Part shown: positions 1 to 12,303 of the stretch, piece by piece
How the letters are laid out: each line of letters begins with the position of its first letter
Numbering within the stretch: position 1 is the first letter of the stretch
DNA from: Gerris lacustris
Taxonomy: Eukaryota; Arthropoda; Insecta; Hemiptera; Gerridae
Direction: 5' to 3'
Assembly (NCBI GenBank): GCA_951217055.1
Contig: OX578282.1
Location: forward strand, 17,299,877-17,363,876
Length of the DNA: 64,000 bases
The notes under the pieces: generated by a model
Told to the model about the DNA's origin: nothing
What the model saw: only the letters and a program-made list of their open reading frames with translations
Databases searched by the model: none
Translations under genes and position numbers: made by a program

Positions 1-1340
1 GTTCTGTCGTTAATTACAAATATTAATAACCATGACGTAAATAAATGGGGTTTCCGGTAGCAGGTTGCTGAAACTGTTTCGAAAAAATAGCATGGAAATG
101 GGAATTGAATTGAAAACAGAATTGAGACATGCACTGCACAGTAGGTATGATAAATAGAGGTATGATAACCTTACTTAACTATAACCAGTCTGGGAGTGTA
201 TAGTTTTCAAAATTGTAGAGAAAACTGTTTCGAAAACTTCTTATGGAAACACTTTAGGTTTGAAATCAAATCAGTTCTCAAAACGGTTTTGAAAACTTAT
301 GGGAACTTGGTATATATACCAAATGTTTTTATTCAATTTTCCTATCTGAACCATTAATTTAAAGTATTGTTAAAAGTACAAAAATAACCGAAACATTAAT
401 ATCACCTAAAAATTCATCATTTTGTTCTAGTTTTATAGTTAAGAAAACTAAACATCTCTATAGTTGTACAAGGTCATGTCATAACGTGATTTAAGGTAAT
501 AACTTTTACCGAGAGAGAAAAAAGAAAAAAATCTAACTTAATATTTATAAATTTCCCACAAATCTCGTTTTAGGTTACGATATAAAAGTTTTAACATGGA
601 ATCTTGCATGCAATAAACTTAAAGGCAACACAGTCATACGAAAAATTTAGTAAAGACATTCCGCCCCATTCTTCACAATTCCTTGTCGAAAAAAACGAGA
701 TTCGTAAAAAAAAGATATTTATAGCTAGTACTAAATCCTTGGGCTAAATGTTTCCAGTGTTGATCGAATGAATTTATTAGAAGAACGACTGAAAATAGAA
801 TGAGACGGATTCTGAAAAGCAATAAATATAAAGCTGTTTACACGGAATGTTTTTTATTTTTTTACTCAGACATTTAGAAATATAAAGCACAAAAAGCTGG
901 TACGAGTTGGTTAGATAACACCGATATATTGTTATTCACTTAAAATGAAAAACGAGTCTAATAATAAATATGGGATATTTTTAGCAGGTATTTTATGATC
1001 ATTTCCACAAATTTTTTCCATGGAATTTGATAAGAGCATGTCATTTGAATACTACTTTCAAGCAATATGTTTTTGGTATATCTAATAATGTCTAATTAAA
1101 CATGATAATGATCGCTAAAAATATTTAATTAATTGGTAAATGAAGATGCAACTATTCAATTGGTTGTAAAATGTATGTATGTATGTAATTAAATAGATAA
1201 TTTCGACTTTCCTACAAGCGAAGCCCCGCAACAACAAGAATGATAGGTATTTATTTTAAATAGAAATTACCTCAGCAATAAAAACAAGATAAGATAGGCA
1301 AACGGAAAATTTGTTTTCGTGACAAAAGAGATTCGACATA
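1..1340. other. AT-rich spacer, no gene seen
   Basis: No convincing coding frame, RNA gene or transposon end was found. The only local structure is a short TATG run near 1171-1188 and scattered A/T homopolymers. Confidence 0.6.
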
Positions 1341-1344
1341 TTAT

Positions 1345-2035
1345 ATACAAAAAACTCAGCAAATGAATTAGTGTGGCACATTGCTTCCTCAAGTGGCATC
1401 CCTTATACTTTAATGATGTTATGTTTTATACAACCCATTATTATCTATGTAATTTATTTACCCCTCCCCCCCCCCCCCCCTTCCTCAACTGCTACTTAGG
1501 TTACCGGCAGAAACCTATAGGATTGTTCCAAGACAAATTTGGATGTCTCCGATTTAACAAATTTCAAATAGATAATCCGTTTTAGAGATCTGTTTGTCGC
1601 TCAATTTTTGCGAGCCAGCAATCTTTAAAATTATTTGTACGATTTTAATGAAATTTGGATGGTAGGTTATGATTAGCCTATTTTTAGTTCTATATAAGCT
1701 TCAACCATCTACGACCATTTGTTTCTCTTCGACATACGCACAAACATACATTTATTTACACCTATATCTTCAAAAGTATGTACTTCTTTTTCCTTTTTAA
1801 TTCTGATTTTTTATGAACTTGGAAGGTTTGTAGAAAGTAGACCGCAGATAATTTCAGCACCAAATTAATTTCAACCGTCTGTACTCTTTAAATTTTGTTA
1901 AATTGATACAACATTATGTTGTAGACAGACAGGAACGGGACCAAAAGTGTTTCCTTAAATCGGAGACATAAAAAGTTTCCGTTCTTTAGAACGATCACAG
2001 CTTCCGTTTACCTTAAGTAAACTCGGTGAAAAGAA
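1345..2035. repeat. Dispersed repeat family A, rearranged copy
   Basis: The left part (about 1358-1480) matches the end of family A that reads ATTAGTGTGGCACAT. From about 1500 the sequence matches the opposite strand of the same family, including CTGTTTGTCGCTCAATTTTT near 1590 and the ACATACATTTATTTACACCT block near 1745. The copy is therefore an inverted composite. A C15 run (1466-1480) sits where other copies carry a short C or G tract. The 70-codon frame inside is a by-product of the repeat. Confidence 0.6.
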
Positions 2036-3304
2036 TTAACACTGTGAATCGAACACGGTGAAATGAAAATAAACACAAATAAACAAGATCATCGCCTATG
2101 ATCCACCGCAGGCTTGCAGTCGTCAATAACTAGATAGACCACTCTGCGAGGAGGAGGACTTTGACGCCACTCTTCTAGGATTTCAATTAAAACTGGGGTT
2201 TAGAAAGTGACAACTGACTTGTCTCCTAGAAACCAAATAGCTGAAATACGAACGGAATCCCGGCTCAGCAGTCGTTTCTTATTCTTAACAGTATAGTAAA
2301 ACAAGTGGATCTGTGAGCTCTATAGGTTTAAGGCACTTTCCTAAAGGGATTTATGATCCCTAGGTTTAAGACGCACTCAACTTAAGGGGTTCTCTAAACC
2401 TTGTAGGATTAAGGCGCCCTTATCAGACACAATGTCTGAACATCAACAATAATTTGAATTTCATAACGGGAGAAGTAAGACTTGTACTACACTAATGACC
2501 ATGTGATGCAGTAGATTTCACTAAAATGTAATGACCTAATGTCCCTCTAATGTTGTCAATCGGAACGTGTAAGAAATAAAAAGAAAGAAGAAAAATCCAC
2601 AGTTAAAAATAAAACCAAACAATAATGTCGTTAACAAAAAAGGCAGTTCAAATAAGAAAGTTTGAAATATGAAGACAAACAACTTGGTTCGAATGAGACA
2701 TGCATCTTTAAGAATATTAAATGCGAGATCATGAACATAATAACAAAGGAACATTCCAATAGTGACTCTAGTCGTGGCAGATTACGAAATCAGATTGTTT
2801 GAGAGTTGTACTAAATTATCTAGAGAAAAAGTTTTAAAAAAATAAAAACTTAAAAAAAAAATTGTTGCTTTCAGAATAAAGTTTAGAAAAAAAGAGAGAG
2901 TTTAAAAGCATTATGATTGAAGTTCGTAAAAAAAATGTAATGGTAGGTATCAGAATTCTTTAAAAACAACCCTTAAGGGTATTTTGGTTTGTCGAAACTC
3001 AAGAGGAATAGATTCTTAACAGGATCTCTTCTCGATTCGACTAAAAAGGTTTTTTATGGAATATAAGTTGTGTAAATATTTCAAGAGTGTATTAGGTCTA
3101 AAGTATACAAGCATCTGTATAGGTAGGGAAATCAATTAGCAGGTTTATATAAGGAAGGCACAAGAGTCACGATTTCCTTCTTCTAACATCTAGATTAAAC
3201 TTTAATTTACAAACAACACCTTTTTACAGAAATAATAGGTACCTACTAAACAGAAACACCTTCAAAAATTGATTTTTCGATAGCAAACATATACAGGTAT
3301 AGAA
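2036..3304. other. Spacer, no gene seen
   Basis: Slightly less AT-rich at 2080-2440, but with no recognisable frame. A weak tRNA B-box-like string (GTGTTCGATTCAC, minus strand) lies near 2044-2056. It is not supported by a tRNA fold. Confidence 0.45.
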
Positions 3305-3556
3305 TAATACGAGTCTCCACGTAAATTCAAACTTTTTATTAGCCAAAGCAGCTTTCAGCCTTCATAAGGTCATCCAAAAGTACCAAGTGTGGGTCATCAT
3401 CAGTGCCTATAAGAACAAACGGTTATCAATTTAGTTTTTATTTTAATTTATTTAAGGTTTTGCTATTATTACCTGGTTTATCACCCCTATAATAGGTACT
3501 GTTCGTTCTTAGACACTGATGGGCTTTATGAAGGATGAATTTACGTGGAGAGAAAG
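3305..3556. repeat. Imperfect foldback element (family P copy 1)
   Basis: The terminal arms TCTCCACGTAAATTC (3311-3325) and GAATTTACGTGGAGA (3537-3551) are perfect inverted repeats of 15 bp. Inner segments also pair imperfectly: a CAGTGCCTATAAGAAC region around 3400 pairs with GTTCTTAGACACTG near 3505. Flanking and internal strings (AGCTTTCAG, ATTCCTTAAGATGAC) recur inverted at 61.1 kb, so this is a dispersed family. It has no coding capacity. Confidence 0.6.
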
Positions 3557-3788
3557 TTTAATTATTCCTTAAGATGACCTCCACATACGCATCTATATCT
3601 ATCATATTCAGGTATGTACCTCAAGACAAAATTAAATTTTCTTCTACTAAAGTCCATACTGAGTTGAAAAGAAAGACAAGAAAAATCTAAAAAAAAATTG
3701 TGAATTTCACTGGTTTTTAGACATAACTAATTTAATAAGGGTTTCTAGGATGAACTCGAAACCCTAAAAAAGGAATATTAATTTGTAT

Positions 3789-3924
3789 TTCTTTAGACTG
3801 TTACTCCCCTATATTTTTTTAGAATATAAATAATTTTTAAGACAAAGGTATGTTTAGTCCAATGAACTTTGGGACAAAGGAATATCACGCTTCTGTTTTT
3901 ATAAGGGGAGTAACAGTCTAAAGA
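3789..3924. mobile_element. MITE family C, copy 1
   Basis: A non-autonomous DNA transposon of about 136 bp. It has a perfect 20-bp terminal inverted repeat, CTTTAGACTGTTACTCCCCT at 3791-3810 and its reverse complement at 3903-3922, extending to TTCTTTAG/CTAAAGAA. Internal text includes the family hallmark of a CAAAGGAATATCAC-like block. Four further copies lie at 18.5, 34.2, 51.2 and 54.0 kb, with a remnant at 48.6 kb. Confidence 0.8.
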
Positions 3925-4066
3925 AGAACATTTTGTATAATTCCATTTATTTTTTTTTGACGCCTTAAAAAGTATTAAAAAAAGCAAAACAACCATTAAG
4001 TTCATTCATTGCGTAATATTTTCAAGAAAGTAAACAGGTCAAGTGTGTGCTAGTCAGCACACAGCG

Positions 4067-4745
4067 AGGGTCCGTAGGCCACACTATATAGTGTTTAACT
4101 GTAAAGTGTAAAAACAGTGTTTTTTTAAAATGCTAAAAAGCTTACTTTGAATTATTCGAAGGGTCTGATATTCTCAAAACACACTCTGATAAAGTATTTT
4201 TTTGCCACTGAACCGGACTACAACCATATAAATACATCGAAAAGACCATAATTATAAAAAAACGTATATTGTCAATAAAAAAAAAAAAAAAAATTTTATC
4301 GAAATTTCCAAAAAGTGGTATTTTTACTTTTGGTCGAAGAATGTTCAGGAATTTTTTTAAATTTTTGGCACTTCACATAAGCGAGATAGAGGGGGGGGGG
4401 GGGACACGTTTCACACCCACTTCAAACTTGCCTACGCTCGCCCTATCAAAGTTATATCCAAAGAATTATATATTTTTGCAATCAGCTCCCCTTTCATATG
4501 ATACCCCTCACGGTATCGAAAAAAATTTTTAAAAAATTAACCCTTCAGTTTTTTTACCCTAATTTTTTTGAAAAATATTTTTTTTAAGTCGCTTTTTTTT
4601 AAAATATGTGGGTAGGTACAAGACACTAACATGCCAAATTTCAAAGTGATCGGACAAAAGGTGTAGCCGTGAGATCACGCGACAGGACGGACGGACAGAC
4701 ACACGCAGGAAAATATAAGGGTCCTTGGTTTTGCCTACGGACCCT
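4067..4745. mobile_element. TIR element with internal G13 tract (family K-like)
   Basis: It is bounded by a 13-bp perfect inverted repeat: AGGGTCCGTAGGC at 4067-4079 and GCCTACGGACCCT at 4733-4745. Inside are a G13 run (4391-4403) followed by ACACG, a TTTCATATGATACCCCTCA block, and a GACGGACGGACAGACACAC stretch just before the right end. Similar architecture occurs at 22.5 and 61.3-62.2 kb. Repeats with this end style are, as far as I recall, common in several arthropod genomes. The 87-codon frame inside is not credible as a gene. Confidence 0.65.
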
Positions 4746-5595
4746 AAAAAGACAGTAAAATTCTTGTTATGCTATACCAATTAGATGGTGTAATCATCAG
4801 AACAACTAAAATTATTCATTCTTAAATGCTTATCTATTGTAAGCATTAGCAACATCGAATATTATAAAACTTTATACAAATAAAGCAATTAGTTAATAAA
4901 AGATATAAACAATGAAAGTCGATATATACAGTCTTACTTAACGTTAAATGATTTCTTTTTAAATATTACACATTGCATAAGCTGCTTATTGTTTTTTAAA
5001 AACACTAAATGAAGTAATAAGAGAGAGTTAAGAAAAAAAATAAAAAATAGTAATTGGTTTTAATAAAATGTTTTCATTTTTTTCTTTAAACAAAATTTCA
5101 TCTTCTGATAATATCTTTTTATATTTTTTATAATTTTAAATTGTTTATAATATGAAGAGAAAAAAAATCATTATAATGCACTCATATAATACATTTTTAA
5201 TTAAAAAAAAAAAAAATAAATAACGACTTAAGCTTGGTTTAACTATATAAAGGAAGCAAATCTTACGGCCATAAAAGTTCATTAAAACACCAACGTTTCG
5301 TTGGAAGATTATAATAAACGCATTTTTGAACACAACCTATTTACTTCCGTATACGTATTCAAGGTATGTGGGCATGCACTTAATGTAATAAGTCTACAAA
5401 AACATCAAAACGAAATGGTAGCGATGTTCGGACCATTAACGTGGGATTTAAATGACTCCTTCATTATTAATTTTAAATGTTGTTATTTTTATTTTAAATA
5501 TTACAATATAATAAATTAGTAACACGGTCATTTTAAACACATTAAAAAAATAACTCAATAATGATAATAATAGTATTTATGTAATAATATGTATA
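4746..5595. other. AT-rich spacer, no gene seen
   Basis: Contains only short chance reading frames and A/T runs. No repeat end or RNA fold was recognised. Confidence 0.55.
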
Positions 5596-5599
5596 ATAA

Positions 5600-5770
5600 C
5601 TATATATCATTAGCTTCCGGAACCTGATGGACGCCACTTTGCATAAGTAGCTACTCATCATAAGCTGCTGGGTAAACATCGACCCTACCGGAGTCGGCGA
5701 TCGAACCGGTAACCTAATGAATCCCAAGCAAAATTGTAAGCAATAAGGTACTAGGTTAACACAATAATAG
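5600..5770 (-). repeat. tRNA-like SINE fragment
   Basis: On the minus strand a pol III B-box-like sequence, GGTTCGATCGC (complement of 5697-5707), sits in a locally GC-rich context (CCGACTCCGGTAGGGTCG follows). This is typical of the tRNA-derived head of a SINE. No clear A box or full cloverleaf is visible, so it is a decayed or partial copy. Confidence 0.45.
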
Positions 5771-6274
5771 CACAATCATTTAAAATAAAAAAATAAAAAT
5801 GTCTACAAAAAGACAACGAAATAAAATCACGAACAATGTATTGATAATAATACACTTACAAGATCCATAACAATGCATGGATTGGGTAAAAATATAATTT
5901 AAAATAATAATTGTTACTTTTAATTTAACAGAATAGGAATGTGAAAAAATAAATACTTGGCTTTAAGTTGATGTCAATATCTATTAAATAAAATATCTAT
6001 GATCAATCTAATTTACAATTTGTTTAACTATTTAATCGCGATTCTATCCTTTAATATTTCAATTCTTATAAGTTGTATTCCCTAAAGATTAAAATGTTTC
6101 CCTAAACTTGAAATGTTTGGTTAGAATATTAAATTTTAGTAAATGCCTGAATTGGTAAATTCATTAAATTATTATCAGCTTCTCCAAGATAAGATGGAGA
6201 CTATTATGGCTTAATATATTTCAGGATTAAAGAGAAGGGATTAATGGAGGATTAAATATTAAATATTGAAATAG

Positions 6275-6375
6275 TAGATGGATCTTAAGGTGAGAAATTA
6301 TGAAACATTAATCCATTTTGATTACCATTTGGTCCGCTAGGAGCTCTGATATCATTTTATATCAAATATAGAACT
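6275..6375 (-). repeat. Dispersed repeat family F, short inverted copy
   Basis: The minus strand matches the block found at 16280-16385 and 25530-25630, including GAGCTCCTAGCGGACCAAAT and CCTTAAGATCCATCT. Only about 100 bp is preserved. Confidence 0.65.
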
Positions 6376-7139
6376 TCTATCGGCTAAATATACAACTACA
6401 ATAAGTATAAGGAAAAACCAGTGTACCTCCTATTATATTTCAACTTCCTGGCACGATATTTAAAATGTTTTTGCGATACGGAAATTTCTTCTGTACCCAA
6501 GAACTAAAACATATAACAATTTGTATTTAAGTCCCACGTCAACAGCATAAAAACACCATCCTAAGTCCCTACTAGTAAATACTATGGGATCTTATTTATT
6601 ATTATTATGTCGACGTTATTATTATTAAATAAAAATATAAGAAATGTGTTTATTGGATTCTAAAATAAATAAAAGGAAACACAAACAAAAGATAGAATTG
6701 TCAGAACAACAAATGTCAGGTTTTCACAGCTTATCTTGAGTCTAAGGGCCTACTGGTACTGTCATCCCTTATCGTAATACGCTTGAAATGTCCTCACATA
6801 ATCCGTCGCACTGAATCCCTTTATCTTAGAAATGAACAGGTTCTTTACTCGTAATAATTTTGACAGTAGAGTTAGTTAAAAACTTATTTTGTGTGAATTA
6901 CTTTGTCACTTGAGTATCAAATCCGCTAACGACTAAATTTTTCCAATCGAGAAGGCTTAAGTATAGCCTATTATAGTGTTTATTGGCAATTACTAGCTAT
7001 ATATTAGTTATGTAAGTGTTTTCTTTCATATTCCACTATTCAAACGCGGATTCTTAAAATCGAGCTAGTTCTTATACCTACAGTTCTAAGAATTAGCACA
7101 ATCTTACCCTATAGTTCTCATTATTAGCACATTCTTAGC
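6376..7139. other. Spacer, no gene seen
   Basis: AT-rich. The interval 5771-6274 on the other side of the family F copy is the same. No frame, RNA gene or transposon end was recognised. Confidence 0.5.
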
Positions 7140-7430
7140 CTCTAGTTCTTAGTCGTATGCTCCAGTAAATTGTTATTTCCAACTAGTAGTAGTAGTAAGG
7201 TCCTAATACTAGTAAGTACTAGATGGGTAGGTTGAACCTCTTGTTCGAACCAAGCAATTGGGCCATATTTTAGGCCCATTTTACTAGCCCTGTGATAGAG
7301 AGTTCCAGCCACTTCACACATCATACCTCAGTACATTGTACCGCCGAAGCGAGTATAGTGTGATTATTAGTGAGCCATATAAATCAGAACATCACGGCGA
7401 GGGATCGAACCCCCGATCTCATGCCACCCT
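7140..7430 (-). repeat. tRNA-derived SINE-like element
   Basis: On the minus strand, GGTTCGATCCC (complement of 7401-7411) is a perfect pol III B box, followed by CTCGCCGTGATG as expected for a tRNA T-arm and acceptor side. A tRNA-unrelated body continues to about 7140 and ends in ACTACTACTACTAG-type simple sequence. The A-box half is not recognisable. Confidence 0.5.
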
Positions 7431-8700
7431 TGAATAATTAAAATATTCTATTTGGATTTTTTTTAGTTTTTGAGTCAGTAATCGATTTAGCCTCAAAATT
7501 GGTTCAGAACTACCGGCTTCACGTCTCATTTGTGCAAATATTGATAGATCTTTTGAGAATAATGAAAGTTTGACACATTTCAACATAAACCAAAATAAAG
7601 TCATGTTTTAAAGATGGCAGACCACAGACATCAGAGACTTTTTAAAAACCTACATCATCGCAATATGTATATCAAAAAGTATAAAGGGTTGCAATATGAT
7701 AAGCAGAACGATTTAGAACTGTCACATAAGTAGAAGTGTCCATGTATCAAGTGTTTAAGAATATGTATAAGTGATTTTAATAATTCCTCCAAACATAAGC
7801 ACTTCTTCTATCTTCCATTATGTATTTCTATAACAATTAATATCATCTTAAATTTGTGTAGGACTAAATTATAAGTATTATTAAAAGATAGATATAAATG
7901 ATGTTCAAAGGAAGCTTAATCATCATAAAAATAATTTATTTTCATAAAGATAAAAATCTATACATTCCTGTAACTATACATTTAATAAAAGGACTGTTAA
8001 GCTCGTCAATTAACTTTATAAAAGTAGGAGGGCCAAGTAATTGAGAAACCACCGTTCTTTCAATCAATTTATCAAGCCGTCATTAGGATCGGTTTTTTTT
8101 TAAACCTTCATCAAAAGTAATAAAGTATCATGAAATCAAGTCAAGTAGTTAACAAGATAGAATTAATTGGGGGGGGGGGGGGGGATTAAACAAAAAAACC
8201 ATATTATTACACGTGACATAAAAAAAAGGTTCACCTTTTGTGCCGTTAGAATACTTAACTTGAAATCTATGAACAAAATATACTTTCTACACAAAAAGAA
8301 CAAGTTTTCAAACAAAATTAAGTAACAGAATAATGCTGATGAGATTAATAATTAATGCACCTCGTTGTATTTTCCAGTAAAAGATTATTGAAAATAAATA
8401 TATAATACTAATAATAAAATCCTAAATTATGATAATAATGGTTTTCAAATGCCTATGATAAATTAGGTAATAAATAATGCAACATGTATCTAAAGAATTT
8501 AGATGACTAATATATAAAATGGTTTAAATATAAAATAGTAATACTAGCATGTTACGATTTTAATATCTTGCCCAAGATAAATTATAAATAGATTTTATTG
8601 GTTAATTTAATTGTTAGTTATTTATTTATTCCTATTACTTACTCCCAATCCCCTCTAACAGAATAACACATTCTACTTATTGCACCCTTATTAATGTAAC
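7431..8700. other. AT-rich spacer with a G16 run
   Basis: No gene seen. A run of 16 G (8169-8184) stands out in otherwise A/T-dominated sequence. Short frames here are chance. Confidence 0.55.
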
Positions 8701-8930
8701 CCCACGTTGGGCGCCACTGTTGTGTTTTTATAATTTTCCAAACTCAATCGGCTCCAAACAGCAGCCGACTCCCGCCCCGGGAGTAGGTTATGGAATTATT
8801 TACTCCCCAGCAGCCCACTGAGTTCGGTAAAATATAAAACCCGTAATAAACACAGTCAGAAGATACCTCTGATAAAATCTTACTAGTTATTTATTTAAGG
8901 AGGCGAGGAGAAATAATGAAACAAATTTTT
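8701..8930 (-). mobile_element. LTR retrotransposon end with primer-binding site
   Basis: The complement of 8701-8716 reads TGGCGCCCAACGTGGG, a tRNA primer-binding site of the type used by Gypsy-like and related LTR retroelements. It is directly preceded (minus strand) by an ACA end plus one spacer base, as expected for the 3' edge of a 5' LTR. The LTR would extend rightwards in window coordinates through the GC-richer CCGACTCCCGCCCCGGGAG region. Its outer edge could not be fixed. No gag or pol frame is visible, so this is a solo or truncated remnant. Confidence 0.6.
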
Positions 8931-10430
8931 GCGAAGGAATTACTATGTAATCAACAGCACAGCAAGATAAAATATAAAAAACACTTTTTCCGCATAAAAA
9001 AAACATCGACTTTAATGATTTCGTTTTGTTATAATACAGTTAAATAAATATTTTTAATTTGTGATCTATAAAAACTGTGTTTGATATTTCCAAATATTTA
9101 TAATACCTATTTATTTTTGCTTAAAGAAAAGACACTAAAAAACATTATCTTTGATCAGTTTGTTAAATACACTTATTCAACATTTATCTCTAAAAGAGTA
9201 TTTCTTTTTCTCTCAGGATTCAAAGTAAACTTCAAAGTTAAAACTTCGTCCAAATAAATAAACCCCTATAAAAAGTACTTTTTAAACAACCCTACTTAAT
9301 TATATCGACCGACCACTCCAAAAAAAGACAAGTCACCTTTGAAAACTAAGTTGAAAATTGAGAACAAATGGAGCAAAAAAAAGAGAGACAACAGATAAAT
9401 TGACTGTCGGGTTTTCTGAATGAGAGTTTGTTAAACTGTTGTACTCAACTTGGCCTTCTAAAGGTCTGGATATTTTGTTTGAAATGACCTTAAAAGAGTC
9501 GTTAGGCCGGGTAGAATCGGCTCGGGAGTCTATAGTTGTTTTTATTGTATATATTGTAACCAAGGAAAAGAGGAAGAATGGTAGAGACAAGGCGTGCAAT
9601 ACAATACCTGTCAGATGAAGGCGTTTTTGCTGTAAAGCTTTCGATTTTTCTAAAAACTATGTTTTTGTCATTTCTCTTTACAGGAGTTTCAGTAAAACGT
9701 TTGTTACCAGTTTATTTCTTTTCCTTTCGGAAGCTTATACGAGAAGACAAAATGAAAAACAAAAGGTTTAAACCAGACAAAAGAGAACTCCGAGAGTAAA
9801 ACAATACAACATACCATAATGGTTTATTAGTGGATAAACTCGACGTACAACACTAATCATGTAAGCCACAAGGTCTAAACCTTTTCACCTACATAAAGAG
9901 AAACCCGTGTCTTCAAAACAATTAGATTGTAATTGAAGATCAAACTTACAGATTTAATAATAATTAATCAATTGATTAAATCGACCATTGTCTCAGAACT
10001 CAGAATGCTTTAATTATATAGGACGGCAAAGATTGATTAAACTCAATATATCAAGTATAATCAGCTTGGTAAAATCATTTACGAACCGATACTGAGGAAT
10101 TTCAACAATTTAGTTATAACCACCATATATCAGATATTACTGCTATCATTTACAATACCTAACTTTGACGATCATAAAGAGAAAATATAATTACATTATA
10201 GCGAAGCATAGATATTATTGTAATCCGATTGTATATAATAAATTAACAAAGGATTAGAGTCATAATAGAATTAAGTTTTTTTTTTTTTTAATTTAACCGA
10301 CTTATAAGGTAATTACCATGTTTTTATATTATAAATAAGAAGATTGTATGTAATGGAAAATAGCAAAAATGTATTAATAATTTTATTGAAATGCAAATTA
10401 AGTAAACAATCACTGTTAAATTGACGATGT
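8931..10430. other. AT-rich spacer, no gene seen
   Basis: Includes two overlapping short frames on opposite strands around 9333-9799 that lack family resemblance and normal start context. No other structure was recognised. Confidence 0.5.
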
Positions 10431-10434
10431 TTTA

Positions 10435-10471
10435 GGCATGAAGATGACCTGGTCATGGTCGAAATATAGCC
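10435..10471 (+). repeat. Recurrent TGAAGATG-stem-CGAAAT hairpin motif, copy 1
   Basis: GGCATGAAGAT is followed by a GACC/GGTC stem around TGGTCAT and then CGAAATATAGCC. The same layout recurs at 27435 and 62385. Elements with a GAAGATG...CGAAA core in the loop of long inverted repeats occur widely in animal genomes. It partly resembles a hammerhead core but has one extra base before the stem. Confidence 0.5.
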
Positions 10472-11099
10472 AAGTTTTGAAAACAATGTAGTTGTTTTTA
10501 AAAGAAAGTTAATTACCCTACACGACCCACACCTAAGAAGATATATAATAGAATTAAGATTAAAGGATTGTAACAATACTGGTGGGGCAGAGAGGGCTAT
10601 TTAAATATAGACCCGGTCTCTTCTCCAGTGATAAAATATAGGGCTGGTTTGATTTAAATTTGATAATTTTGGACTGTAATTATAGGTAAAAATAAATAAT
10701 AAAAAAGAATAAACATTCAATCAAGGGTTTAAAAAAGAAATGAAATGAGCTTAATTTATTAGTCATAAAAAAGAGAGAAATACAAAATAAAGTTCTTCAC
10801 ATAAAGAAATAGAAAAATTCGAGATTCTAAATAAAATTATATTTGTGACTTTAATAAATAATATTTAAAATAATAAAGATTTATTAAAAATAAAAGATTA
10901 ATTTGAATAATAAAATCATACAAGTGATTAATTAGTAATAAGGATAATGATGACATAAAAGTTAAATTAAATAAAAAACATAATAATAAATAAAAATCTA
11001 CATAAGATGAGAAAGGTGAAAGGAGATAAAATGATTAATTAAAAAATAGATAGTTCTTTGGGAAGTATTATAAGGAATGAAAGGAAATTGGGGTAAATA
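10472..11099. other. AT-rich spacer, no gene seen
   Basis: Low-complexity A/T sequence with ATAAATAA-type repeats. No gene recognised. Confidence 0.5.
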
Positions 11100-11290
11100 G
11101 TGATGTTGCAGCATTTGTCGGTGAAATGAATGATGAAATCGGTACCTTGATTCTTGATGATGGTGATGGTGGACTTTCCACAGGAAACGTCCGGTGAATC
11201 TTACTTGACAGAATGATGGTTTGATGATGATGGATGTGATGAATGACGGTTTGATGATGATGGATACAGATGATGATGATAAATGGCAAT
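11100..11290. repeat. GATGAT-rich simple repeat
   Basis: Degenerate GATGATGATGGATG-type sequence on the plus strand. The minus-strand frame through it (His/Ile/Ser rich) follows from the repeat composition. Confidence 0.6.
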
Positions 11291-11391
11291 GGTGAGGTTA
11301 AAGATGTTTAAGGTGATGGCAACTTTCACCAGGTTGAAGGTTAAATCTTTTAGTACCTTATCGATTCACTGTCAAGACTGCACTGCCTTAG

Positions 11392-11684
11392 CCAAGGATC
11401 TTATATAAAGCGGATGTAATGTTAAGAAGGGGTTTAAGGCAAAAAAGTGACCCCATGAAGGTAAGAGAAATTGGAGAAAAAATCATACTGCGCATGCTCC
11501 ACGACCTTTGAACTGGGACAAATTACCTTTTTTAACAGGTTATAACCTGACACTTATAAACAAATTCTTGGAAACCTATAACCAAGAGGAAGGTAATTTG
11601 TCCCATTGGAGCTAATATTTTACATATCTTCATGGGGTCACTTTTTTGCCTCAACCCTCTATCCCCTTTATATAAGATCCTTGG
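11392..11684. mobile_element. Long-arm foldback transposon with 6-bp flanking duplication
   Basis: Terminal arms of about 65 bp pair with each other. The left begins CCAAGGATCTTATATAAAG and the right ends CTTTATATAAGATCCTTGG. The arms also share CAAAAAAGTGACCCCATGAAG and its complement. CCTTAG flanks both sides (11386-11391 and 11685-11690), a candidate target-site duplication. The total is 293 bp and non-coding. The superfamily is not assigned because 6 bp is not diagnostic. Confidence 0.75.
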
Positions 11685-11690
11685 CCTTAG

Positions 11691-12303
11691 CAGAGGAGGG
11701 CTCGGGAGGAGGGGGTTAGATAAAGGTGTTAGTGAGAGGGATTGTACTTTGAACTATAAGCAGATAAATATATATTGTATAAAGAAAAAATAAAGATAAA
11801 GATAACGTAAATAATAATTGTGATATATTCCTTCCAAACTAGATTATTAAAAAATATATATAAAATTTATATAAGCCTAAACAAATAAAATATTCTATGG
11901 CCGCTGACTATGGACTTTTTACAAATGCCTATATTTTGAGAACTACTTGTCCGATTTTAAAAAACATAGATAGTAGGTCAGAATTCCAGAGGGTCCAAGA
12001 ATAGTTCCATAAACCTTCTGCACACATTGCTTCGTTTGTAATACTTTGACTTTTAAAATATCTCACTACGCTTTATTATTTACTTATGTGATGTGAAAGC
12101 TATGATATAAAGTTGTAACATGTGAAGAAAGTTTGATCAAAAAATTGAAAGATGGTAACATACTAACAGTAAATAAATTGACGACATATGAGAATTAAGT
12201 GATTAACCCAATCCGTTCCCAAGATTTGTTTTTGATCGGCGGACATCTTTTCTTACATCATGGGACTTCTATTTTATTTTTAGACAAAGAATAACAATAT
12301 ATT
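11691..12303. other. Spacer, no gene seen
   Basis: A purine-rich GAGGAGGG patch sits near 11695-11720, then AT-rich sequence without features. Confidence 0.5.

Noticed and set aside
7401..7411. Functional tRNA gene on the minus strand
   Set aside because: B box present, but no A box, anticodon arm or paired acceptor stem was found; a SINE remnant fits better.
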